Assembly: GCA_035529405.1 (NCBI GenBank)
Contig: DATKWV010000217.1
Coordinates: forward strand, 1 to 23,359
Reading direction: 5' to 3'
Origin: DATKWV01 sp035529405
Lineage (GTDB): Bacteria; Planctomycetota; Phycisphaerae; Sedimentisphaerales; Anaerobacaceae
DNA length: 23,359 nucleotides
Shown: in pieces, positions 5,958 through 13,328 of the stretch
How positions within the stretch are numbered: position 1 is the first letter of the stretch
Layout of the letters: each line of letters starts with the position of its first letter
The notes under the pieces: model-generated
Told to the model about the DNA's origin: nothing
Seen by the model: the letters and a program-made list of their open reading frames with translations, nothing else
The model's database searches: none
Position numbers and translations under genes: made by a program

Positions 5958-7048
5958 GGGTGGGCAAGTGTCTTTACTTTGTCGTTTTGTACGGTTAATC
6001 TGCCTTCGGCAAACAGCTGTATTGCCTGCGGCAGGGCAATACACTCCTGCTGAAAGACCCTGTCGGCAAGTGTATCCGGGGTGTCATGGTCATAAACGGG
6101 ACAGGTTCGCTGCAGGATTATGGGTCCTTTGTCGTACTGGTTTGTGCAGAAATGCACGGTGCAGCCGCTGACCTTGCAGCCTTCTTTCAGGACGGCTTCG
6201 TGCACATGATGACCGAACATACCTTTTCCGCCGAACAGCGGCAGCAGGGCGGGATGTATGTTCATTACACGGTTAATATACTGATTTGGTATTTTCCACA
6301 GGCACAGCCAGCCGGCCTGAATGACTAATTTCACACCGGCGGCAACAAGTATTTCCTCGATGCGTTTGCTGAAGCGGTCTATGTCGGGGAAGTCTTTTTT
6401 GCGGATTATTTCCACAGGCAGTCCGGCGGCCCTGGCCTTTTCGACGCCGGCGACTGTTGAACGGGAGCTTATAACCACAGCGACATCGGCATTGAGTCGG
6501 CGAGCGTTTATATATTCGATGATATTCATAAGTGTTCTGCCGCCGCCGCTGATTAGCACACCAAGGCGAATGGGTTCTACGGGGGTTTTATCAGCAGAGC
6601 TTTTAATTTCATCGGCTTTGTCAGCGAGAAAATCATGCTTTAGATTCAAGGCCTGATTGACGAGTCGGTCAGCCTGCTGGTTCTGGTTTCTGTTTATGAA
6701 TTGGAGGGTCCAGGCCTGGAAGGAATCAAGCAGGCTTCGGGCCTGTTCAAAAAGCGGCATCAGATGTTCGCTTTTTACCTTGTACCGGCCGTTAACCTGC
6801 TCAACAAGCAGTTTACTGTCGGTGAATATTTTCAGTTTTTTTACGTTGAATTGCGCGGCAGCTTCGAGGGCTTTCAGCAATGCCGTGTACTCGGCGACGT
6901 TATTGGTGGTATGGCCGAGGTAAAAGGCCTGTGCCTTTAGCTGGTGAGCATTCTGATCGGTTATCACGAACGCAGCAGCGGCCGGCCCGGGGTTTCCCCT
7001 GCTGCCGCCGTCGGTATAAATGACCAGTTTTTCTGTTTGGCCGGACAA
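5954..7048 (-). CDS. purN: Fusion of RNase HI with PurN (GAR formyltransferase)
   Basis: One uninterrupted 364-residue frame joins two enzymes. Residues 1-135 are RNase HI-like: YTDGGSRGNPG at the start, then NNVAEYTALL, IFTDSKLL and QQADRLVN. They place the four acidic metal ligands at D13, E53, D77 and D127. This domain would cut RNA in RNA-DNA hybrids. Residues 160-352 are phosphoribosylglycinamide formyltransferase, the third purine step, using 10-formyl-THF. It has LISGGGRTL, catalytic NIHPALLP (N263, H265), GGKGMFGHHVHEAV and the Asp of YDKGPIILQ (D306). A hydrophilic linker (136-159) connects them. The start is TTG 7048 with AAGG six bases upstream. The downstream gene overlaps by ATGA. 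The domains are easy to recognise. What is unusual is their combination, and both active sites look intact. Annotation as only one of the two would be incomplete. Confidence 0.9.
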   Translation of the reverse strand: MSGQTEKLVIYTDGGSRGNPGPAAAAFVITDQNAHQLKAQAFYLGHTTNNVAEYTALLKALEAAAQFNVKKLKIFTDSKLLVEQVNGRYKVKSEHLMPLFEQARSLLDSFQAWTLQFINRNQNQQADRLVNQALNLKHDFLADKADEIKSSADKTPVEPIRLGVLISGGGRTLMNIIEYINARRLNADVAVVISSRSTVAGVEKARAAGLPVEIIRKKDFPDIDRFSKRIEEILVAAGVKLVIQAGWLCLWKIPNQYINRVMNIHPALLPLFGGKGMFGHHVHEAVLKEGCKVSGCTVHFCTNQYDKGPIILQRTCPVYDHDTPDTLADRVFQQECIALPQAIQLFAEGRLTVQNDKVKTLAHP

Positions 7049-7132
7049 GGCTGACCTTAAGCAAAACGGAAATTTTATTTAAGAAGCGTCCACGGGTAAT
7101 TATGAATCGTCACACTATATATAGAAAACCGG

Positions 7133-7867
7133 TCAAAGTTCCGCATCGCCAAGAACCAGAATTCTCGTGCAGTTCGGACACCGGATTATGTCGTCGGTGG
7201 TCATAAGCAAATTGATCGATTCGGCGGTTATACCCATAAAACAGCCGCCGCAGCTGTACGTTTCGGTTTTACCCTGCTGCTTTTCAATTACGGCCAGGCC
7301 CTCACCATCGTAAGTTTCGGCGACACGTTTGAAAATATCGAGGTGCTGGGCTGGTATGTCTTTGGCCTGCTGGTGCCATTGGGCCTGGATTTGCTGTATT
7401 TCAGCTTCGAGTTTTTTTGCATTGACCTCGGTTTCCTTGCGTGTCTGGTCAAGAGTTTCCTTGTGCTGTTCGATTTCCTGCTGAATTTTCAGCACCTGGG
7501 CCTGGTCAAGCTCGACATCCTTGAGCAGATCGAGTACCTGGTTTTCAATTTTTGAATTGTCGGCTTTTGTGGTATTAAGCTGGGTGAGGACAGCGGCGTA
7601 TTCTTTGTTTGTCCTTGCGGTGTTGAGCGAGGCCCTTAATTTGTTTATTCTTTCATCACCGATTTTCAGCTCCAATTCAAGACGGTCAATCTGTATTTTG
7701 GTCAGTTGTATCTCTTCGTGTTTGGCTTCGAGGGTGTTGGCGAGGCTTCTTATATGATTTTCCTGAAGGAGCACGTTCCTTCTGCACCTTGTCAGTTTTG
7801 TTTTGACGGCTCTGAGACGGTTTTCAATACTCTGGACCTTTATCAAGCCATTCAACACAGGTCCCAT
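7133..7867 (-). CDS. Coiled-coil protein with C4 zinc ribbon
   Basis: A 244-residue cytoplasmic protein. Residues about 10-170 are a long coiled coil rich in Leu, Glu, Gln and Lys. The C-terminus carries CGGC (206-209) and CPNC (230-233), a four-Cys zinc ribbon. This matches the widespread 'C4-type zinc ribbon domain' family, which includes CdsZ of chlamydiae. Its function is not firmly established in most bacteria. Roles in RNA, ribosome or secretion-related complexes have been suggested. The ATG at 7867 follows AAGGAG by 5 nt, and a promoter lies just upstream, so it may start its own transcript. An 84-bp gap separates it from the RNase HI-PurN gene. Confidence 0.85.
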   Translation of the reverse strand: MGPVLNGLIKVQSIENRLRAVKTKLTRCRRNVLLQENHIRSLANTLEAKHEEIQLTKIQIDRLELELKIGDERINKLRASLNTARTNKEYAAVLTQLNTTKADNSKIENQVLDLLKDVELDQAQVLKIQQEIEQHKETLDQTRKETEVNAKKLEAEIQQIQAQWHQQAKDIPAQHLDIFKRVAETYDGEGLAVIEKQQGKTETYSCGGCFMGITAESINLLMTTDDIIRCPNCTRILVLGDAEL

Positions 7868-7907
7868 TCAGGCTCCTTTTGCGTGGCAACAAAATCCAAA
7901 AACGTAT

Positions 7908-7936
7908 ATTATTGTTCATATCGGTTCGCTATGCAA
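7908..7936 (-). promoter_or_regulatory. Probable sigma-70 promoter for the zinc-ribbon gene
   Basis: On the minus strand TTGCAT (7936-7931) and AATAAT (7913-7908) are 17 bp apart. The -10 matches 5 of 6 consensus bases and the -35 matches 3. It lies in the 83-bp gap after the Minf_1886 gene, giving a leader of about 35 nt. Confidence 0.45.
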
Positions 7937-7950
7937 CAAAAAATTCTGTT

Positions 7951-8307
7951 TCAGAACTCGGCGTTTTTAAATACGGTTTTGAAATCGTACACATTATCGA
8001 AATCTCCGATGGAATCGGCGGGCTGTGCAGACATCCATTTGTGCTGTATCATCAAATAGACGATTTCTCCGAAGTCGCGGGTGCTTTTTACACCCCAGGA
8101 ATCGAGTACAAGCAGGGCCAGCCTGCCCCATTTTTCAATTGCGAGGTCCTTTAATGCGCAACAAAGGTCGCCGCCGCTGACATGAGCGGCGTCGGAGGGG
8201 GACTTTTTTTTGGACTTGAGGTAGCCAAGCCCCTCGTAAACAAATTTTAAGGCACTGGGGTGAAACCGCCCGTCGGTTCTGGCAATCTCTTCAAGGTCTG
8301 TGTGCAT
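7951..8307 (-). CDS. Minf_1886 family protein, function unknown
   Basis: A 118-residue protein matching the Minf_1886 family as I know it from Planctomycetota and Verrucomicrobiota. Features are an N-terminal FHPSALKFVYEGLGYL segment, HVSGGDLCCALKDLAIE, then a conserved WGVKSTRDFGEIVYLMI core and a YDFKTVF tail. It is soluble, with no membrane segment or catalytic motif that I recognise. The start at 8307 gives a 28-bp gap after metG. A longer in-frame start at 8400 would overlap metG's 3' end by 65 bp and add residues unlike the family. It probably sits in the metG transcript. The family is recognised with fair confidence, but nothing is known to me of its role. Confidence 0.8.
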   Translation of the reverse strand: MHTDLEEIARTDGRFHPSALKFVYEGLGYLKSKKKSPSDAAHVSGGDLCCALKDLAIEKWGRLALLVLDSWGVKSTRDFGEIVYLMIQHKWMSAQPADSIGDFDNVYDFKTVFKNAEF

Positions 8308-8335
8308 AGATATACCTAAAACACTGAAAATCCTG

Positions 8336-10339
8336 TTATTTGATTCTCTGGCCTGGTATAGCTCCGGAATCGGCATAGAGCATAAAAATATCCTTTCCAC
8401 CGTCCCCGGCGGCCAGAATCATGGCTTCCGAGATACCGAACTTCATTTTCCTGGGTTTGAGATTGGCCAGGCAAACGACAATTCTGCCTGCGAGCTGGGC
8501 TGGCTGGTAAGCCATCGCGATACCGGCGAGGACCTGTTTTTCAAGGCCGCCCAGGTCAAGGGTAAGTCGCAGCAGTTTGTCGGCACCTTCGACAGGTTCG
8601 GCTTTGGTTATTTTGGCGATTCTCAAATCAATTTTGGCAAAATCGTCAATAGTGCATTCAGGGGCGATGGGTTCGGCAGGGACAGGGGAAGCGGGGTCCG
8701 CAGCACGACTTTCTTTACTTTCCTGTATCATTGCGTTGACCTTTTCCTTATCTATTCTTTCGAACAATCGCTGAAAGGGGTTTATTCGGCGGTTTTCCAG
8801 CGGACTTTCAACATCGGCAAACTTGAGGTCACCGACGTTGAGGAACTCTTCGACCTTTCGGGCAAACCCCGGCAGAACAGGCTTAAGGTATATTGTCAGG
8901 ATGCGCACGGCGTTTATGACGGCAGTAAGGGTAGTTCTTGTTTTTTCCAAATCGGTTTTTACGGTCGCCCAGGGCTGATTCTGCTCTACGTAACGGTTTG
9001 CCTGGTCCGCCAGGGCGGTAACAGTTCGCACAACGGCGGCAAAGTTGAGTTCTTCGTAGTTTTGAATAACCTGTTTTTTTGCGGCAGCCAGTTCGCGGAT
9101 TAAGTTTTGGCCGGCTTTGTCCAATTCTCCAAGCCGGGAATCAAGGTTTTTTGCCAGCATCGGGCCTGAGCGTGAGGCCAGATTTGCCAGCTTGCCGACC
9201 AGGTCGGAATTGATTTTGTTAATAAAATCCTCGGTACTGAGGTCAATATCGTCAATGGAAGCAGTGAGCTTGGCGGCATAATAGTATCGCAGGGCCTCGG
9301 GGTGGAGGTATTTAAGGTAGGTGGCGGCCTTGATGAAAGTGCCTCGTGATTTGCTCATTTTTTCGCCGTTTACAGTCAGGAAACCGTGAACAAAGAGTCT
9401 GTCGGCGGTTCTGAAGCCGCTTGCCAGGAGCATTGCCGGCCAGAAAAGCGCATGGAAGTAGATGATGTCCTTGCCGATGAAGTGATAGAGTTCGTATTCG
9501 CCGCTGTTCCAGAGGTTGTCAAAATCGAGGTTGTTGCTGTTACAATAATTCCTGGCAGAGGCCATATAGCCGACCGGCGCATCGAGCCAGACGTAAAAGA
9601 ATTTGTTTTCTTCGCCGGGTATTTTGAATCCGAAATACGGGCCGTCCCGCGAGATGTCCCAGTCTTTAAGACCGATTTTGAACCATTCATCAAGCTTGTT
9701 GGCTACGGATTTCCGGGTATATCCGTCAGTGATAAGCTTTTTGAGCTTCTGCTGGAAATCAGCGAGTTTGAAAAAGTAATGTTCGGAGGTGCGCAGCACG
9801 GGTTTTGTGCGGCATGTTGCGCAGTAGGGTTCTTTGAGGTCGGAGGGCTGATAGGTGCTGCCGCACAATTCGCAGGAATCCCCGTACTGGTCCTGGGCGC
9901 CGCACCGGGGACAGGTTCCGCGGATGTATCTGTCGGGCAGTGACATTCGGCATTTTTCACAATAGGCCTGCTCGGTGTCCCTTTTGACTATTGCACCGGC
10001 CCTGTCAAGGGAATGGAAAATCTCTTCGCTGAACTTTCTGTTTTCGGGCGAATGGGTGGAATAGTAATTGTCAAATTCGATTAAAAAGCCGGCAAAGTCG
10101 GCTATGTGCTCTTTGTGCACGCGTTCGATGAGCTGTTCGGGAGTAATTCCCATGCTGCGAGCGGTTATCATTACAGGTGTGCCGTGTGCGTCGTCGGCGC
10201 AGAAGTAAAGGCATGTATTACCACAGATTTTCTGGAAGCGCACCCAGATGTCGGTTTGTATGTATTCGACCAGATGGCCGATATGTATGGGGCCGTTTGC
10301 GTAGGGTAAAGCTGACGTTACAACGATTTTCCTGGCCAT
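8336..10339 (-). CDS. metG: Methionyl-tRNA synthetase
   Basis: A 667-residue class I synthetase that charges tRNA-Met. HIGH signature at residues 19-22 (HIGH itself) and KMSKS at 327-331. The insertion between them has four CxxC pairs (C127/C130, C143/C146, C156/C159, C173/C176), which marks the two-zinc, E. coli-like subclass. The C-terminal about 100 residues (from DFAKIDLRIAKI) form the Trbp111/EMAP-type tRNA-binding and dimerisation domain, ending ADSGAIPGQRIK. Length matches E. coli MetG (677). It lies 45 bp downstream of ricT and 28 bp upstream of the Minf_1886 gene, consistent with one operon. The neighbourhood tmk-holB-ricT-metG is a classic bacterial arrangement (as in Bacillus). Confidence 0.97.
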   Translation of the reverse strand: MARKIVVTSALPYANGPIHIGHLVEYIQTDIWVRFQKICGNTCLYFCADDAHGTPVMITARSMGITPEQLIERVHKEHIADFAGFLIEFDNYYSTHSPENRKFSEEIFHSLDRAGAIVKRDTEQAYCEKCRMSLPDRYIRGTCPRCGAQDQYGDSCELCGSTYQPSDLKEPYCATCRTKPVLRTSEHYFFKLADFQQKLKKLITDGYTRKSVANKLDEWFKIGLKDWDISRDGPYFGFKIPGEENKFFYVWLDAPVGYMASARNYCNSNNLDFDNLWNSGEYELYHFIGKDIIYFHALFWPAMLLASGFRTADRLFVHGFLTVNGEKMSKSRGTFIKAATYLKYLHPEALRYYYAAKLTASIDDIDLSTEDFINKINSDLVGKLANLASRSGPMLAKNLDSRLGELDKAGQNLIRELAAAKKQVIQNYEELNFAAVVRTVTALADQANRYVEQNQPWATVKTDLEKTRTTLTAVINAVRILTIYLKPVLPGFARKVEEFLNVGDLKFADVESPLENRRINPFQRLFERIDKEKVNAMIQESKESRAADPASPVPAEPIAPECTIDDFAKIDLRIAKITKAEPVEGADKLLRLTLDLGGLEKQVLAGIAMAYQPAQLAGRIVVCLANLKPRKMKFGISEAMILAAGDGGKDIFMLYADSGAIPGQRIK

Positions 10340-10384
10340 ATTCGTATCTTCACAGCAGCTGCAGGTAAATGTTCGCTTGGCTGT

Positions 10385-11374
10385 TTAGTGATTATCCATC
10401 TGTGGTTTATTCTCGTGATCGAGGTTTATATTATTATTGTTGTCAACGGCATCGTTTTGCTGCTGTTTGGTTTGCGCAGGGCCGATTATTTCAATTTCGT
10501 CGACACTGACAGCGACTTTCGTTCCCTCATCGTGTTCAACAACCACCATCTGGGTTAATATCTGTGTGTCTATGACCCTGCCTTTTCCGGAGCTGGTTTT
10601 TACAATGGTTCCTTTCTGGGGCAGGAGGTTTTTAAGTTCGGTGTATGTCTGGTCCTCGTATCGCAGGCAGCACTTGAGCCTTCCGCAATAACCGGATATT
10701 TTGGCGGGGTCGAGGGTGGCTTTCTGGGTTTTGGCCATTCTCATATTAACGGGCTTGAGAGTCTTGAGGTATCTCTGGCAGCAGCACTGCTGGCCGCAGA
10801 TTTCACAGTCGGCAAACAGCAATGCCTCATCGCGGGAACCGATCTGTCGCATTTCGATTCTGGTCTGATATTCCTGGCCCAGTTTTTTGACGAGCTCGCG
10901 GAAATCCACGCGGCCGTCGGCCATAAAGTAAAATATGATTCTCTCGCCGCCGAATATGTGTTCGGCATCGACAATTTTCATCGGAAGGTTCATCTCCTCG
11001 ACAAATCTTCTGCAGCACAGGGCCTCTTCGGCGGCACTGGCTTTGAGGTGTCTTTCCTCGCTGAGGTCGGCGGCGGTAGCCTGGCGGATGACTTTGCCGA
11101 CAGGTCTGGGGTCAAATTCAATGTCGCTGGTTTGAAAATACTGGGTTACCTGGTCTCGGCTCAACTTAAAGTTTCCGGCCCTGTAGGCAAACGAACCGAC
11201 AATTTGGCCCAGTTCAAGGCCCTTGTCGGTTTTTACCACCACCCTGGTAAATAATCTGGGTATATTGGTTTCATTATGCTCGAAGAAACCCAGCAGATTC
11301 ATATTGCTATAGCTAACGAGCATATATTTTTTATTTTTTTCTTCTTTGGTTTTTGGAACGAAATTCTGGTTCAT
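10385..11374 (-). CDS. ricT: RicT/YaaT-like PSP1-domain protein
   Basis: A 329-residue protein of the PSP1 C-terminal family. In Bacillus subtilis RicT acts with RicA and RicF in a complex that influences RNase Y-dependent RNA processing. The middle carries the Cys-rich signature CEICGQQCCCQRY followed by a GYCGRLKCCLRYE segment, which in the family supplies Fe-S or metal ligands. The N-terminus holds the PSP1 fold (GLELGQIVG). The C-terminal tail is Asn/Gln-rich and low complexity. An in-frame GTG at 11380 exists, but ATG 11374 is better placed, with GGA 8 nt upstream. It lies between holB (64-bp gap) and metG, its usual place. RicA and RicF partners are not visible here. Confidence 0.93.
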   Translation of the reverse strand: MNQNFVPKTKEEKNKKYMLVSYSNMNLLGFFEHNETNIPRLFTRVVVKTDKGLELGQIVGSFAYRAGNFKLSRDQVTQYFQTSDIEFDPRPVGKVIRQATAADLSEERHLKASAAEEALCCRRFVEEMNLPMKIVDAEHIFGGERIIFYFMADGRVDFRELVKKLGQEYQTRIEMRQIGSRDEALLFADCEICGQQCCCQRYLKTLKPVNMRMAKTQKATLDPAKISGYCGRLKCCLRYEDQTYTELKNLLPQKGTIVKTSSGKGRVIDTQILTQMVVVEHDEGTKVAVSVDEIEIIGPAQTKQQQNDAVDNNNNINLDHENKPQMDNH

Positions 11375-11437
11375 TTGCACTGTCCGTATAGGGTGCCGCC
11401 GTCAACGGCTTTCTGTGTTGATCAGCGGCGCCAAAAA

Positions 11438-12559
11438 CTACATTCTATCACAAGCAGCCAGATTCAACAATAACTGTTCGAAAATAAGCCTTTCGTTAAC
11501 AGCGGCGTCAACCAGCCGCATAGCCCGGTAAACATCGATAATTTTCCGGCTTGCAGTTTCGGGTTCCAGTCGCGTTGCGAGCACTTTGAGGCGGTTTTCC
11601 TGGTCGGAATTTATGATTTTTTGCCCCTGGCGGAGGTTTAGAGTAACGGTATCGCGTAATACGGAGATGATTATGCGCAGGAGTGTTTTGGCGGCGTTTC
11701 GGTTTATTTCGGTAGTGCTTGTATCTTTATCAAGGCTTGTCCAGACGGCGGCGATTCTGTGTGCGTGTGCCAGGAACCGCTCGGCCAGTTCGAGGGCCTG
11801 CGGATATTGATATTCTGAAATTGCAGCCACGAGGTCATTTTTTGTCTGATACAGGTTGGCGTCGGCCAGTTCCAGGCGGGCCCATTTACAGGCCCAGCCC
11901 AGACTTCCCTGCGCCAGGGCGGCGAAATACCGGGCCTTCTGGTTCTGCAGGTGGTCCATATCTTTGAGCTTTTCTACAATCATATCTTCGTGCACAAGCC
12001 CGAAATTAACAACCGTGCAGCGGGACTTTATTGTCGGCAGCAGCTTATCCAGGCCGGTACAAAGCAGGATAATTGTGCAATAGGCGGGGGGCTCTTCGAG
12101 AACTTTCAGCAGACTATTCTGTGAATAGGTGTTGAGCTTTTCGGCTTCGGTCAGGACAAAGACCTTTTTTTGCGAAGCGGCAGGCCTGGAAGAGACCTTT
12201 TCAATCAGGAACTCTCTGACAACATCGACGGGCACGTCAACGGGCGCTTTTTTGCCTTTTCCGTCCTCGGTAAATTCGCGCAGCTCCTTATAGACCAGGT
12301 GGAAATCGGGATGGGAGCCGGCGTCAAAAAGGCGGCAGCAGCGGCACCGGCCGCAGCTGTCGGCAAAAGGCTGCGGGGCGGGTTGTTGTTTTGAAGGATT
12401 CTGACAAAGCAGCAGCTTTGCCCATTCGCAGGCGGTTTTGAATTTGCCGACGCCCTCGTCGCCGGTAAAAACGTATGCGTGCGGCATCTTGGCCGATTCA
12501 TAGGCCCGCTGCAGAATGCCAACGGCCTTTTCCTGACAGAATATATCTTTCAGCGACAC
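11438..12559 (-). CDS. holB: DNA polymerase III delta prime subunit
   Basis: A 373-residue AAA+ clamp-loader subunit. After the start come GILQRAY and a P-loop-like GDEGVGKF (33-40), in which the Ser/Thr after Lys is replaced by Phe. That fits the ATP-non-hydrolysing delta prime role. The zinc module has C69, C72, C74, C75 and probably C52. Other expected motifs are SLLKVLEEPP and the sensor-1 SRC (TIKSRC). Length is typical. The start is GTG, with no clear Shine-Dalgarno, so the exact start is uncertain. A 68-bp AT-rich repeat separates it from tmk upstream. The clamp-loader gamma/tau and delta genes are not in this window. Confidence 0.93.
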   Translation of the reverse strand: MSLKDIFCQEKAVGILQRAYESAKMPHAYVFTGDEGVGKFKTACEWAKLLLCQNPSKQQPAPQPFADSCGRCRCCRLFDAGSHPDFHLVYKELREFTEDGKGKKAPVDVPVDVVREFLIEKVSSRPAASQKKVFVLTEAEKLNTYSQNSLLKVLEEPPAYCTIILLCTGLDKLLPTIKSRCTVVNFGLVHEDMIVEKLKDMDHLQNQKARYFAALAQGSLGWACKWARLELADANLYQTKNDLVAAISEYQYPQALELAERFLAHAHRIAAVWTSLDKDTSTTEINRNAAKTLLRIIISVLRDTVTLNLRQGQKIINSDQENRLKVLATRLEPETASRKIIDVYRAMRLVDAAVNERLIFEQLLLNLAACDRM

Positions 12560-12563
12560 AGCA

Positions 12564-12618
12564 AGAAAATCAAAAATTGAAAATCAAAAAGCAAAGTTAC
12601 AAATCAAAATTCAAAAAG
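12564..12618. repeat. AT-rich tandem simple repeat (AAAATCAAAAA units)
   Basis: Between tmk and holB, GAAAATCAAAAA occurs at 12565 and 12579, with a variant AAATCAAAATTC at 12601. Read on the coding (minus) strand this is TTTTTGATTTTC-like. Such A/T-rich intergenic simple repeats contrast with the G+C-richer genes on both sides. It fills most of the 68-bp gap and may leave holB without a normal ribosome binding site. Confidence 0.6.
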
Positions 12619-12627
12619 GTACTGCAG

Positions 12628-13263
12628 TTAAAACATTTTCTCGACAACTTCTATTATTCTTTTGTGGACGGTTTCCTTATCATCACGCGCATCAACGACA
12701 TTAAAATGAGCCCGGTCTGTGGTCAGTTGTAAAAAGCCCTCACGGACCTTTTGGCGGTACGAGGCGGATTTTGCCTCCATTCTGTCGGGTTGTGGGGACA
12801 GTCGGCGCTGCGCGGTATCCAAATCAACATCAAGTATGACGGTCAGGTCGGGCCAGGGTCTTTCGAGACAATCGGCAGCCAGGCTGATAACTTTATCGAT
12901 ACCGAAACTTCCTGCAAAACCCTGGTAGGCACAGGTGCTCGACAGCCAGCGGTCGAGCAAAACGCATTTATTACGCGCCAGGGCAGGTGCAATATACTCG
13001 GCCCAAAGCTGCGTCCTGGCGGCCATGTACAGGAGAATTTCGGTGGTTGTGGTCATAGCATCGTGCTGGCAGTCAAGCAGTATCCTGCGGATTTTTTCGC
13101 CGATGTCGGTATCACCGGGGTCACGGAAGGCTTCAACATCGGCGCCGTTTTTCTTCAGCCAGGCGTTCAGCAATGCGCACTGGGTGGTTTTTCCGCAGCC
13201 GTCCGGGCCGTCCAGAACGATAAATTTGCCTGAGAATCGGTTTTCCAAATCGTATTCTTCCAA
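12628..13263 (-). CDS. tmk: dTMP kinase
   Basis: A 211-residue enzyme that phosphorylates dTMP to dTDP for DNA synthesis. The P-loop GPDGCGKTT is at 19-27, the DR motif is in LLDRWLSST, and the arginine-rich lid region DTAQRRLSPQPDR follows. I choose TTG 13263. It has TAGGA five bases upstream and gives the usual length, and the promoter at 13301-13328 leaves a leader of about 30 nt. An in-frame frame opening at 13374 would overlap dnaE and add 37 foreign residues. A GTG at 13287 lies too close to the predicted transcript start. Together with dnaE and holB it forms a DNA replication cluster. Confidence 0.93.
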   Translation of the reverse strand: MEEYDLENRFSGKFIVLDGPDGCGKTTQCALLNAWLKKNGADVEAFRDPGDTDIGEKIRRILLDCQHDAMTTTTEILLYMAARTQLWAEYIAPALARNKCVLLDRWLSSTCAYQGFAGSFGIDKVISLAADCLERPWPDLTVILDVDLDTAQRRLSPQPDRMEAKSASYRQKVREGFLQLTTDRAHFNVVDARDDKETVHKRIIEVVEKMF

Positions 13264-13300
13264 TAAGTTCCTACAAAAATCGGGCACTCGGCCGGGCCAT

Positions 13301-13328
13301 ATTATACCAGTTAATATAACTATGTTAA
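13301..13328 (-). promoter_or_regulatory. Sigma-70 promoter for tmk and the downstream run
   Basis: On the minus strand TTAACA (13328-13323, 5 of 6 consensus) and TATAAT (13306-13301, perfect) are 16 bp apart. The -35 overlaps the last codons and stop of dnaE. Transcription would start near 13294, supporting the TTG start of tmk. Confidence 0.65.

Noticed and set aside
8300..9943. Plus-strand open frames of 267 and 185 codons inside metG
   Set aside because: Both run antisense to MetG with its full motifs, and neither has a supporting start signal.
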